Assembly: GCA_017516965.1 (NCBI GenBank)
Contig: JAFXAP010000008.1
Coordinates: 124,001 to 188,000 of the forward strand
Source of the DNA: Clostridia bacterium
GTDB taxonomy: Bacteria > Bacillota > Clostridia > Oscillospirales > Acutalibacteraceae
DNA: 64,000 nucleotides
Direction of reading: 5' to 3'
Shown: one piece after another, positions 32,417 to 41,182 of the stretch
Numbering within the stretch: the stretch's first letter is position 1
Layout of the letters: the number at the start of each line of letters is the position of its first letter
Translations under genes and position numbers: made by a program
The notes under the pieces: model-generated
What the model was told of the DNA's origin: nothing
The model's input: only the letters and a program-made list of their open reading frames with translations
The model's database searches: none

Positions 32417-33865
32417 TTATTTTTTATTTGCGCGGTTTAACAGTTCGTTACGCTGATCCCACAAATCCTGACTTAAATCAACGTAATAGCTGTGCGGTTT
32501 TTCAAAACGCTTAACCTCATCCCACAAATTATTAACAAGTTCTTCGCGCAAAGCAGCAATTTCTGAAACGGAGGGTGAAACATAAACCTGTTTGCCATTT
32601 TCAAAAATTTTAACCTGTAATTTACGCGCGTAAAAATCTGTAACTGTTTTACGCTTCCAGGTGTATGTAGGGTCAAAAATTTCGTATGGCTTTGTGTCAT
32701 CTATCTTTTCATAATTAAGTGTGATAACATCGGCAATGGCCTTATTTGTCTTTTTATCATAAAGTCTCCACGGAATTTTAACACCGGGAACTGTAATTTT
32801 TACGATGTTTTCACTAATCTTAATTTTAGGCGTAATAACACCATCTTGCTCGGTGGCAACAAGCTTATACACACCGCCGAAAACGGCTTCGCTTGACGCA
32901 GTAATAAGACGCTCACCCACACCGTAACTGTCAATACAAGCGCCCTGAATGTCCATATCGCGAATAAGGTGCTCATCAAGTGAGTTTGAAACGCAAATTT
33001 TTGCATCAGGGTAACCTGCATCATCAAGCATTTTACGAGCTTTTTTAGAAAGATAGGCAATATCGCCGCTATCGATTCTAATACCAAGCGGTCGACAACC
33101 GCGCGGTTTTAATACCTCGTCAAAAACTTTTATAGCGTTGGGAATACCCGATTTTAAAACGTTAAAGGTATCAACCAACAGCATACAACTGTCGGGGTAT
33201 GTCTCGGCATAGGTTTTAAACGCTGTATACTCATCGGGGAAAAGTTGCACCCAGCTGTGCGCCATTGTGCCTGTGGCTTTTGTGCCGAAATCTTTTGCGG
33301 TTTTAATGTCAGATGTGCCACTGCAACCGCCGATTATCGCAGCGCGCGCGCCATAATAAGCGGCGTCGGCGCCCTGCGCCCTGCGTGCGCCGAATTCCAT
33401 TACAGGACGACCCTTTGCCGCGCGGACAATACGGTTTGCTTTGGTTGCAATAAGGGATTGATGGTTAATGGTAAGCAACACCATTGTTTCAATAAGCATT
33501 GCCTGAATCGCAGGTCCCCGAACCGTAACAATAGGCTCATTTGGGAAAATTGGTGTGCCTTCGGGTACTGCCCAGACGTCACACTCAAATTTAAAATCAC
33601 GCAAATAATCGATAAATTCATCGCAAAACAAATTAAGTGATTTTAGATACTCGATATCACTATCATCAAAATGCAGATTGTTAAGATAATCTATAAGTTG
33701 CTCGATGCCTGCCATAATAGCATAGCCACCGGCGTCGGGCACACGACGGAAAAACATATCAAAATATGTGATTGTGTCACGCATATCACTTTGCATAATT
33801 CCGTTTGCCATGGTCATTTCATAAAGGTCCATAAGCATAGTAAGATTACGATTGTCAATCTTCAT
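32417..33865 (-). CDS. pncB: Nicotinate phosphoribosyltransferase
   Basis: The 482-residue enzyme makes nicotinate mononucleotide from nicotinate and PRPP, using ATP, in NAD salvage. Seen are LMDLYEMTMANGIMQSDM at the N-terminus, MEFGARRAQGADAAYYGARAAIIGGCSGTSDI, TMAHSWVQLFPDE with the phosphorylated-His region, and GIRIDSGDIAYLSKKARKML. Length fits the bacterial long form. AAAGGATGACC is the ribosome site; it follows argS by 21 bases. Confidence 0.95.
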   Translation of the reverse strand: MKIDNRNLTMLMDLYEMTMANGIMQSDMRDTITYFDMFFRRVPDAGGYAIMAGIEQLIDYLNNLHFDDSDIEYLKSLNLFCDEFIDYLRDFKFECDVWAVPEGTPIFPNEPIVTVRGPAIQAMLIETMVLLTINHQSLIATKANRIVRAAKGRPVMEFGARRAQGADAAYYGARAAIIGGCSGTSDIKTAKDFGTKATGTMAHSWVQLFPDEYTAFKTYAETYPDSCMLLVDTFNVLKSGIPNAIKVFDEVLKPRGCRPLGIRIDSGDIAYLSKKARKMLDDAGYPDAKICVSNSLDEHLIRDMDIQGACIDSYGVGERLITASSEAVFGGVYKLVATEQDGVITPKIKISENIVKITVPGVKIPWRLYDKKTNKAIADVITLNYEKIDDTKPYEIFDPTYTWKRKTVTDFYARKLQVKIFENGKQVYVSPSVSEIAALREELVNNLWDEVKRFEKPHSYYVDLSQDLWDQRNELLNRANKK

Positions 33866-33886
33866 AGCAGGTCATCCTTTCTTTTT

Positions 33887-35575
33887 TTACATTTTTTCGG
33901 GAGCGTTGATTTTTAACATATCAAGCACGTTTTTAATAACTATGCCTGTAGCAAAACAAAGATTAAGTCTTGCCTGTGTAAGTGTTTCATCGTCGCCCTT
34001 TACACGACACGCCGCATAGAATTTATGGAACTTTGTAGCAAGTTCATTTACATAGTGGGTAAGACGCGCGGGGTCATAACTTTTTGCCGCACCTATAATT
34101 TCATCGGTAAGTGATGAGATATGAATTATAAGTTCGCGTTCTTCGGGTGTTTTAAGAAGTGATAATTCTTTGCTTGTGCAATCGCGTTTTACAACGCCGT
34201 CTTCTGCCAAATTGCGCAAAATACTGCAAATACGGGCATATGCATACTGAACGTAGTAAACAGGGTTGCTGTTTGTTTCGCTCACTGCTAAATCGAGGTC
34301 AAAGTCAAAGTGTGAATTAGGTTCGCGCAGATTAAAGAAAAATCTTGCCGCATCAATCGGAACCTCATCAAGAAGCGTTACAAGGGTAATTGCCTTGCCT
34401 GAACGCTTAGATGCCTTTATAACCTCACCGTCGCGCACAAGACGAACCATCTGCATAAGCACAACGTCAAGTCGGTCGGCATCTACACCCAAAGCGGTGA
34501 GCGCCGCTTTAAGACGCGGCACATAACCGTGGTGGTCAGCGCCTAAAATGTCGATAGCCTTATCAAACTTACGAACCTCTAATTTGTTATAGTGATATGC
34601 AATATCAGGCACTACATAGGTTGGAACACCGTTTGCGCGAACGAGTACAAAGTCTTTATCACAGCCAAAATCGGTAGCTTTAAACCAAAGAGCATCTTCC
34701 TGCATATAGGTATGACCGCTTTCTTTAAGCAGTTCTACAATACGAGCGGCCTCGCCGTTGTTGTGCAGTGTGCTTTCGCGGAACCAGGTGTTATATTCAA
34801 TACGATATTTAAGCAAATCGTCTTTAAGTCCCTGAATATTTTTAGGCAACGCAAACTCAACGAGAGCCTTGCGGCGAGTTTCCTCATCAACTGACATATA
34901 TTTGTCACCATTAATTTGGGCAAAAGCCTTTGCGTGAGCAATAATGTCTTCGCCGTGGTATGAGTCCTCAGGCATTTCGACGCCGTCAGCATAAATTTGT
35001 TTGTAACGCAAGTCAAGAGAAAGACCAAATTTGTTTATTTGGTTACCTGCATCGTTTATATAAAATTCACGCTCGGTATAGTAACCTGCCGCTTCCATAA
35101 CAGCCGCCAGGCAGTCACCCAAAGCACCACCGCGGGCGTTGCCGATGTGCATAGGACCGGTTGGATTTGCCGAAACAAATTCAACAAGCACCTTTTTGCC
35201 GCCGCCGTAATTGCTTTTTCCGTAAGCGTCGCCCTTTGTGATAACGTCTGCAATGATGTCGGCATAGTACTTGTCCGACAAGAAAAAGTTTATAAATCCG
35301 GGACCTGCAATTTCATATTTTTCTATAAAAGTGCCGTCAAAACAGGCGTTTGCCATAAGTGTTTCGGCAATAGCGCGAGGAGCCGATTTAAAACCTCTTG
35401 CCCAAACCATAGCTGCATTTACGGCATAGTCGCCGTTTTTTCGGTCGGCAGGAACCTCTACCTTAAAGGGCGCAAGTTCTGCTTCACACAATTCACCCTT
35501 TTGCATTGCAGTTTTTGCCGCGTTTATAAGTAATTCTTCAATTTGTTTTTTTGCTTTGTTTACTAAAACTGACAT
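33887..35575 (-). CDS. argS: Arginyl-tRNA synthetase
   Basis: The 562-residue class I enzyme charges tRNA-Arg. It has the N-terminal Add-1 domain, the HIGH-type motif PTGPMHIGNARGGALGDCLA, the catalytic-domain block VLGADHHGYVPRL and the DALR anticodon-binding domain (YARICSILRNLA to the end). Like many ArgRS it lacks a canonical KMSKS; SKRSGKAITL stands in that place. The start at MSVLVNKAK follows TGGAGGAAAG; six extra residues in the longer frame cover that site. The DUF1934 gene ends one base upstream. Confidence 0.96.
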   Translation of the reverse strand: MSVLVNKAKKQIEELLINAAKTAMQKGELCEAELAPFKVEVPADRKNGDYAVNAAMVWARGFKSAPRAIAETLMANACFDGTFIEKYEIAGPGFINFFLSDKYYADIIADVITKGDAYGKSNYGGGKKVLVEFVSANPTGPMHIGNARGGALGDCLAAVMEAAGYYTEREFYINDAGNQINKFGLSLDLRYKQIYADGVEMPEDSYHGEDIIAHAKAFAQINGDKYMSVDEETRRKALVEFALPKNIQGLKDDLLKYRIEYNTWFRESTLHNNGEAARIVELLKESGHTYMQEDALWFKATDFGCDKDFVLVRANGVPTYVVPDIAYHYNKLEVRKFDKAIDILGADHHGYVPRLKAALTALGVDADRLDVVLMQMVRLVRDGEVIKASKRSGKAITLVTLLDEVPIDAARFFFNLREPNSHFDFDLDLAVSETNSNPVYYVQYAYARICSILRNLAEDGVVKRDCTSKELSLLKTPEERELIIHISSLTDEIIGAAKSYDPARLTHYVNELATKFHKFYAACRVKGDDETLTQARLNLCFATGIVIKNVLDMLKINAPEKM

Positions 35576-35576
35576 T

Positions 35577-35996
35577 TTATCTTTCCTCCACAAAAATCTC
35601 TACCTCGTTATCACTAAGAGGTTGAAGATTCATATCTATTGAATAAGCCATTTTTGCCGTGCCGCCGCACAAGCTCATATTGCTTTCTACCTTTTTACCG
35701 TATATACCAAGCGTTAGACTGCCTTGTGGTATAGCATAAAGACAGTTGTTGCGCTCACCCTCGGTTATAATAAGACGGGAATTAAGGTCGCCTCGTCTTT
35801 CTAAAATTATGGTGCCGCTTTTTTGTATTGTAAGCTGTGTTTTGGTTTTGCTTCCCGACTCGGTAGGGTCCTCAGAGTAAGTGATTATATAGTCCCCTTC
35901 AAATTCTCGCAAGGTTCCTTCGGTCGAGAGTTCTATTACATCCTTTTGACCGTCAACACCCTGCGTACCCTTTACCTTTACTAAAACTTTTTTCAT
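35577..35996 (-). CDS. DUF1934 family protein (YwiB-like)
   Basis: The 139-residue protein is a small calycin-like beta-barrel of the DUF1934 family: VKVKGTQ at the start, TEGTLREFEGDYIITYSED, QLTIQKSGTIILERRGD, and MAYSIDMNLQPLS near the end. Its function is unknown. It is commonly next to argS in Firmicutes, as here (one base apart), and its ATG overlaps the murI TGA by four bases. Confidence 0.87.
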   Translation of the reverse strand: MKKVLVKVKGTQGVDGQKDVIELSTEGTLREFEGDYIITYSEDPTESGSKTKTQLTIQKSGTIILERRGDLNSRLIITEGERNNCLYAIPQGSLTLGIYGKKVESNMSLCGGTAKMAYSIDMNLQPLSDNEVEIFVEER

Positions 35997-36811
35997 AACT
36001 TTTCTATATCTACCTGTTCGATTTCAAAATCCTTGTTATAAGACCCAAGCAAAATATTTACTGTGCTTTTAAAAGCCTCGGTCTTATCACTTGCGTAAAA
36101 TTTATATTGAGCGCTATTTGTGCCATCGTTTAGACTGCCACTTTGTTCAAGGCACTTTTCTATTGCGAGGGCAGTAGCCTCACCCATATTTATAAGCGTA
36201 ACCGTTTCACCTAAAATTTTTCGTATTATGCTTGACAATACAGGAAAATGCGTACAGCCTAGAATAAGCGTGTCAATACCTGCGTCAATCATTGGTTTTA
36301 AATACCTGCGCAAAGTTTCTATCGCTACGGCGTCGTCAAGAGCGGTCCAGCCTTCTTCTACAATAGGAACAAGTAGCGTTCCTGCCGATTCTATAACCTG
36401 GGCCGAGGGCAAAAGTTCAAGAATTTGCCTTTTGTGCGCGCCGCTACCTATAGTGGCGCTTGTAGCAAGTATACCGATTTTACCGTTTTTTGTAGCCGAA
36501 ACCGCCGCGCGTACCGAGTGCGACACCACTTCTATAAAAGGAACGGGTAAAACTTCGGCTGTGTCGGCAGCAACAGATGATACCGTACCGCAAGCGGCAA
36601 CAATCATTTTTACATCGTGAGAAAGCAAGAATCGTTCATCCTGAAGCGCATATTTACGAATGGTGTCACGTCCTTTTGTACCGTAAGGCACACGACCTGT
36701 ATCACCAAAATAAACTATGTTTTCACGTGGTAACAACTTCATAATTTCGCGAGCAACGGTAAGACCGCCAAGCCCTGAATCGAAAACGCCTATTGCACGG
36801 TTGTCTGCCAT
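35993..36811 (-). CDS. murI: Glutamate racemase
   Basis: The 272-residue enzyme makes D-glutamate for peptidoglycan. The N-terminal AIGVFDSGLGGLTVAREI, the first catalytic Cys in VAACGTVSSVAAD and the second in LILGCTHFPVL are present. The start at MADNRAIG follows AAAGGGGTCAGG; a 12-residue longer frame covers that ribosome site. It is first in the operon that continues to engB. Confidence 0.96.
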   Translation of the reverse strand: MADNRAIGVFDSGLGGLTVAREIMKLLPRENIVYFGDTGRVPYGTKGRDTIRKYALQDERFLLSHDVKMIVAACGTVSSVAADTAEVLPVPFIEVVSHSVRAAVSATKNGKIGILATSATIGSGAHKRQILELLPSAQVIESAGTLLVPIVEEGWTALDDAVAIETLRRYLKPMIDAGIDTLILGCTHFPVLSSIIRKILGETVTLINMGEATALAIEKCLEQSGSLNDGTNSAQYKFYASDKTEAFKSTVNILLGSYNKDFEIEQVDIEKL

Positions 36812-36897
36812 AATCCTGACCCCTTTCTGCAAACGATATGTATTCATATTATATTAACATATAATATGATTTTTATCAAGTGTAAAACACAAAAAAA

Positions 36898-36921
36898 GAG
36901 CGAGGAACCAAGTCCTCGCTC
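36898..36921 (-). terminator. Terminator of ireB
   Basis: GAGCGAGGA / TCCTCGCTC stem, loop of six, followed on the minus strand by seven T residues. Confidence 0.9.
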
Positions 36922-36934
36922 AAATAATTTTAGG

Positions 36935-37180
36935 TTACGCAGTAAGATAATAACGCACAAGTGACTGTAGCAGTGTGTCGCGGTCAATTCGACGAATAAG
37001 ATTGCGGGCGTTATTATGGGTTGTGATATAGGTTGGGTCCTCGGACAAAATGTAACCTACTATCTGGTTGATTGGATTATAACCCTTTTCTTTTAAAGAA
37101 TCATAAACCGTCGTCAAAATGTTTCTTATTTCCTGTTCGGTCTGGTCGCCGATTGAAAAGGTCATAGTTCTATCATTCAT
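36935..37180 (-). CDS. ireB: IreB-family regulatory phosphoprotein (UPF0297)
   Basis: The 81-residue protein matches UPF0297/IreB almost along its length: [49 protein letters not shown] then [24 protein letters not shown]. In Enterococcus IreB is a small dimer phosphorylated on Thr by the Ser/Thr kinase IreK and lowers cephalosporin resistance. The kinase is not in the window. In many Firmicutes ireB precedes a Holliday-junction resolvase gene, but here it stands alone with its own promoter and terminator. GCGAGGTG is the ribosome site. Confidence 0.94.
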   Translation of the reverse strand: MNDRTMTFSIGDQTEQEIRNILTTVYDSLKEKGYNPINQIVGYILSEDPTYITTHNNARNLIRRIDRDTLLQSLVRYYLTA

Positions 37181-37227
37181 TATAACGCACCTCGCTCTAA
37201 TTTGTTATTATCTTTATTCTATACTGC

Positions 37228-37256
37228 ATTATACAAAATTTCAAGAAAAATTTTAA
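37228..37256 (-). promoter_or_regulatory. Promoter of ireB
   Basis: TTAAAA, 17-base spacer and TATAAT on the minus strand, about 48 bases before the ATG. Confidence 0.5.
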
Positions 37257-37287
37257 TAATAATATCTTAATTTTCTTTTAACGGCAA

Positions 37288-39678
37288 TTATTTTCTGAGT
37301 TCTGCGCCCAATTTTTCGAGTTTTGCAATAATTTTACTGCTTGCGTCTTCAATCTGAGCATCGGTAAGGGTGCCCTCACTTGACCTTAGCCACACGCTGT
37401 ATGCGACACTCTTTTTACCCTCAGGTATTTGTGAGCCCTGATATACGTCAAAAAGTTCTACCTTTTCGAGCAATCTTCCGCCACCGCTTACAATAGCTCT
37501 TTCTAAATCGCCGACAGGAATATCTTTATCACAAAGCATTGCAAAGTCACGCTCAACTGCGGGGTATTTAGGAAGTGGCTTATATGTGGTCTTGCGTTTA
37601 TTTATTGCATAAAGCACGTCGAGTTTAATCTCGGCTACATAAACTCGTGTATCAATATCGTAGTTTTTAGCAACAGCAGGATGAACCTCACCAAAAACAG
37701 CCGCAGAAACATTGTTTGCCAAAACCTCTGCCTGACGGCCGGGGTGTAAATAATTTTCACTTGAACGCTTATACTGAGTATGAGCGCCAAAAAGTGTCAT
37801 AATTTCTTCTACAATACCTTTAAGGGTAAAGAAATCTTCATCTTTGCCATAAAGACCAATGCAAAGCGTTGGCAGTTCGTCGGGTTGTTCGGTTACAGGG
37901 AGTGCTTTCGGAATAAAGCGTTTGCTTTCTTCAAAAAATCTACCTGCCTCTATCTTACGGTTAATGTTGGTAGCCATAACAGTAAGCATACTGGTCACTA
38001 ATTGAGTACGCATACAAGAATACTCATCACCAAGTGGATTTATAAGTTTTACTGCGTTGCGACGCGCATCATCATCGGCAAGATTTAATGTATCAAGCGC
38101 GCCTGAAGCTATAAATGAATAGGTTGCAATTTCATAACAACCCAAACCGCAAAGGAGTGATTTCATTTTATCGCTCTTTACGCGAGCTGGTAACTTTTTG
38201 CCACGCATTACGTCACCGCGCATTGGTGTGCCTACGATGTGGTCGTAACCGTAAATACGCATAACCTCTTCTGCAAGGTCTGCTCTGCCTTCGATATCAT
38301 CACGAATAGATGGCACACGAACGGTAAGCACGCCATCGTTGGCTGCAGTTTCAAGACCAAGGCTATTTAAAATCTCTACCATTTTGTCCTCAGGAATTTG
38401 AACGCCCAAAAGTTCGATAATGCTTGATGATTTTACATTTAAAATCTTATCTTCGGGAAGTCCAAGATTGCGGTCAAGCACTCCCTCGATAATGTCGCCT
38501 GCGTCAAGGTCGCATATAAGCTGTAAAGCGCGGTCCATTGCAAAACCTACGTTTACAATGTCAACACCCTTTTCAAAGCGACCGCTGGCTTCGGTACGAA
38601 TACCAAGCGCACGACCTGTTTTTCTAACGCTGTCACGACGAAACTTAGCAGACTCTAAGAATAAATCTTTTGTGTCGTCCTCGATTTCGCTCTCTTTTCC
38701 GCCCATAATACCTGCAAGACAGGATGGCTTTTCGCCGTCGGCAATGACAAGCATATCGGCAGTAAGTTTATAATCCTTGCCGTCAAGTGTGGTAATTGCC
38801 TCACCCTCGCGAGCATTACGGACAATAATCTTTTTATCAGCCAAATCGTTATAGTTAAATGCGTGCATTGGCTGACCTGTTTCAAGCATAACAAAGTTAG
38901 TAATATCAACAATGTTGTTAATCGGTCTCATACCCGATGCCATAAGCGCCTTTTGCATCCACACGGGAGATGGCTTTATGCGAAGATTTTTTACAACACG
39001 ACCTACGTAGCGGGGGCAAAGGTCATAGTTTAAAACCTCTACGTCAATATAATCGGTTATGTTTTCACCAACAGTTTTATAGGTGGGAACGGGTGGATGA
39101 TAAGCGCTGCCCAAAACAACAGAAGCCTCTTTTGCAACACCCATAAAGCAGTTACAATCCGGACGGTTTGCGGTGATTTTAAAGTCGATAATATAATCAT
39201 CAAGACCTAAAACCTCGCGCATATCGGTACCTGGCGCCCACTCATCTTTGAGTATGAGAATGCCGTGAACACTAGCGCCCTCATAATCTTCTTCGGTAAG
39301 GCAAAGTTCTTCGCCCGAGCAAAGCATACCGTTTGACTCTACGCCACGGAGTTTGCCCGATTTTATGTGCATACCGTTTGGCAAATCGCTGTTGTCAAGC
39401 GCGGCTGGCACTAAGTCGCCCTCTTTAATATTTTGAGCGCCTGTAACTATCTGAACAAGGTTTTCTTTACCAATGTCCATTTGGCAAATTTGCAAATGGT
39501 CGCTGTCGGTATGTGGTTCAAGCTTTACAATACGCGCCGCTACAACATTTTTTATGTTTTCGCCCTCAGCCTCGATGCTTTCAACCTCAAAACCTGCCAT
39601 AACCATACGGTCACAAAGTTCCTCGACGGGAACATTTATATCTACATAATATTTTAATGCTTTAAGTGAAATTTTCAT
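37288..39678 (-). CDS. pheT: Phenylalanyl-tRNA synthetase beta subunit
   Basis: The 796-residue subunit has the domain order of bacterial PheT: N-terminal domain, an OB/tRNA-binding module (ENIKNVVAARIVKLEPHTDSDHLQICQMD), B3/B4 editing domain (FKITANRPDCNCFMGVAKE), B5, the catalytic-like core and the C-terminal ferredoxin-like anticodon domain (YPAVERDFAMLCDKDIPVGDLE). It works with PheS as an alpha2-beta2 enzyme. The ATG follows AAAGGGGGAC, 18 bases after pheS. Confidence 0.98.
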   Translation of the reverse strand: MKISLKALKYYVDINVPVEELCDRMVMAGFEVESIEAEGENIKNVVAARIVKLEPHTDSDHLQICQMDIGKENLVQIVTGAQNIKEGDLVPAALDNSDLPNGMHIKSGKLRGVESNGMLCSGEELCLTEEDYEGASVHGILILKDEWAPGTDMREVLGLDDYIIDFKITANRPDCNCFMGVAKEASVVLGSAYHPPVPTYKTVGENITDYIDVEVLNYDLCPRYVGRVVKNLRIKPSPVWMQKALMASGMRPINNIVDITNFVMLETGQPMHAFNYNDLADKKIIVRNAREGEAITTLDGKDYKLTADMLVIADGEKPSCLAGIMGGKESEIEDDTKDLFLESAKFRRDSVRKTGRALGIRTEASGRFEKGVDIVNVGFAMDRALQLICDLDAGDIIEGVLDRNLGLPEDKILNVKSSSIIELLGVQIPEDKMVEILNSLGLETAANDGVLTVRVPSIRDDIEGRADLAEEVMRIYGYDHIVGTPMRGDVMRGKKLPARVKSDKMKSLLCGLGCYEIATYSFIASGALDTLNLADDDARRNAVKLINPLGDEYSCMRTQLVTSMLTVMATNINRKIEAGRFFEESKRFIPKALPVTEQPDELPTLCIGLYGKDEDFFTLKGIVEEIMTLFGAHTQYKRSSENYLHPGRQAEVLANNVSAAVFGEVHPAVAKNYDIDTRVYVAEIKLDVLYAINKRKTTYKPLPKYPAVERDFAMLCDKDIPVGDLERAIVSGGGRLLEKVELFDVYQGSQIPEGKKSVAYSVWLRSSEGTLTDAQIEDASSKIIAKLEKLGAELRK

Positions 39679-39696
39679 AAATTGTGTCCCCCTTTC

Positions 39697-40716
39697 TCAG
39701 AACTGATCAAGGAAACGCTTGTCATTTTCAAACAACAAACGAATATCGCTTATCTTATAACGTGTTGTAGTAAGTCGGTCAAGACCTATACCAAAAGCAA
39801 AGCCGCTGTATTCTTCGGGGTCAATTCCGCAACTGCGCAAAACGTTTGGATGCACCATACCGGCGCCCAAAATCTCTATCCAACCGGCGCCCTTGCAAAC
39901 TCGACAACCCTTACCGCCGCATTCTGAACAAGAAACGTCAACCTCAACAGAAGGTTCTGTAAACGGGAAGAAGGATGGGCGGAATTTTACCTTTGTTTCA
40001 GGTCCGTAAATTTCGTGCGCAAACTGCTCTAACACGCCTTTAAGGTCGCACATTGTAACGCCCTTATCAACAACAAGGCCTTCAATTTGGTGGAATACGG
40101 GTGAGTGTGTTGCGTCAACCTCATCGGCACGGAACACACGACCGGGGCAAATCACACGAATAGGAGGTTTACGGGTTTCCATTGTTCTGATTTGAGCGGC
40201 TGAAGTTTGTGTGCGAAGCAAAATATTTTCTGCCAAGTAGAATGTGTCTTGCATATCGCGCGCAGGGTGGTCAGCCGGCACGTTAAGGCACTCAAAGTTA
40301 TAGTGGTCGGTTTCTACCTCCGGTCCGTCAACCACGTCAAATCCCATAGACTGAAAAATATCAATCATATCGTTAAGAACGGTGTTAAGGGGATGCAGTT
40401 TGCCCGTTTTGTCCTGTTTTGCAGGCATTGTAATATCAATGGTTTCCTGTTTGAGTTTTAGTTCTTCAGCCTCGGCTTGCATCTGCTCTACTTTTTTGCT
40501 AAGAGCTGCATCCACCTCAGCTTTTGCGGTGTTTACAAGCTGACCCATAATCGGGCGCTCTTCGGGAGAAAGACCACCCATCATTTTTAAAATGGCGGTA
40601 AGTTCACCTTTTTTGCCAAGGTACTTTACCCTGACGTTTTCACAGTCGGCGCTGTTTTGGGCGTTTTCAATTGCCTCAAGCGCCGCAGTCTTGATTTGTT
40701 CAAGCTGTTGTTTCAT
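39697..40716 (-). CDS. pheS: Phenylalanyl-tRNA synthetase alpha subunit
   Basis: The 339-residue class II catalytic subunit activates phenylalanine. It has the N-terminal coiled coil (residues 1-85), motif 2 in VICPGRVFRADEVDATHSPVFHQIEGLVVD, the phenylalanine pocket FRPSFFPFTEPSVEVDV, a zinc-like CSECGGKGCRVCKG loop and motif 3 GFAFGIGLDRLTTTRY. AAAGGAGAT precedes the ATG. Expression is set by the T-box leader upstream. Confidence 0.98.
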   Translation of the reverse strand: MKQQLEQIKTAALEAIENAQNSADCENVRVKYLGKKGELTAILKMMGGLSPEERPIMGQLVNTAKAEVDAALSKKVEQMQAEAEELKLKQETIDITMPAKQDKTGKLHPLNTVLNDMIDIFQSMGFDVVDGPEVETDHYNFECLNVPADHPARDMQDTFYLAENILLRTQTSAAQIRTMETRKPPIRVICPGRVFRADEVDATHSPVFHQIEGLVVDKGVTMCDLKGVLEQFAHEIYGPETKVKFRPSFFPFTEPSVEVDVSCSECGGKGCRVCKGAGWIEILGAGMVHPNVLRSCGIDPEEYSGFAFGIGLDRLTTTRYKISDIRLLFENDKRFLDQF

Positions 40717-40860
40717 AATATATCTCCTTTATCGATTAAATGAATACCCGAATAATGAAAATTTCGGTGTCGGCGTTGCCGCCGGTTTATAAATGTCGCT
40801 TTGCGACACATTACTTATTCACTATTACTTCTTACTTATTACTTTTTTGTTTTCGCAAGA
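40717..40860. repeat. Spacer between T-box terminator and pheS, with short repeats
   Basis: This stretch of about 145 bases after the T-box terminator holds a degenerate tandem of short units of the form 'TTACTTATTACT' (about 40808-40845) and small inverted repeats: CGGCGTTGCCG near 40772 and TGTCGCTTTGCGACA at 40794-40808. This resembles dispersed intergenic repeats of gut clostridia; no coding potential is seen. Confidence 0.45.
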
Positions 40861-40868
40861 AAACAAAA

Positions 40869-41139
40869 AGACTTCGTCCATAAAACAGGACGAAGTCTGA
40901 AAAAACTCAGCTCCGCGGTACCACCCGCATTTTCGCTCAAAGAGCAAACACTCTCCGCAGTCTGTAACGGAACTGCACACCCGTTGTCGCTTAAAAGAAG
41001 CAAAATTCGTTAGGCGACACTGCTCAAAAGGGAACTTCACATTGCGGTAAAATAGGCGGCTTACAGCCTGAGACCACCCTCTCTTAAAGTTACGTGCAAC
41101 GCTACTTTTCTTTATCAACGCATTTATATTCAAATTAAT
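40869..41139 (-). promoter_or_regulatory. Phenylalanine T-box riboswitch of pheST
   Basis: On the minus strand the leader has all T-box parts: the AGAGAGGGTGG stem I base and the specifier region reading GTGAAG-TTC-CC (the Phe codon TTC at 41032-41034), the T-box sequence GGGTGGTACCGCGG (complement of 40913-40926) and a terminator (AGACTTCGTCC / GGACGAAGTCT, 40869-40898) followed by TTTTTG. Uncharged tRNA-Phe pairs with the specifier and T-box bulge and prevents termination, turning on pheST. Confidence 0.93.
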
Positions 41140-41145
41140 ATTAGT

Positions 41146-41173
41146 ATTATATCACAGTTTTTAAAAATTGCAA
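41146..41173 (-). promoter_or_regulatory. Promoter of the T-box-pheST transcript
   Basis: TTGCAA, 16-base spacer and TATAAT on the minus strand, close to the end of the glycosidase gene. Confidence 0.75.
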
Positions 41174-41182
41174 GTATTTATT

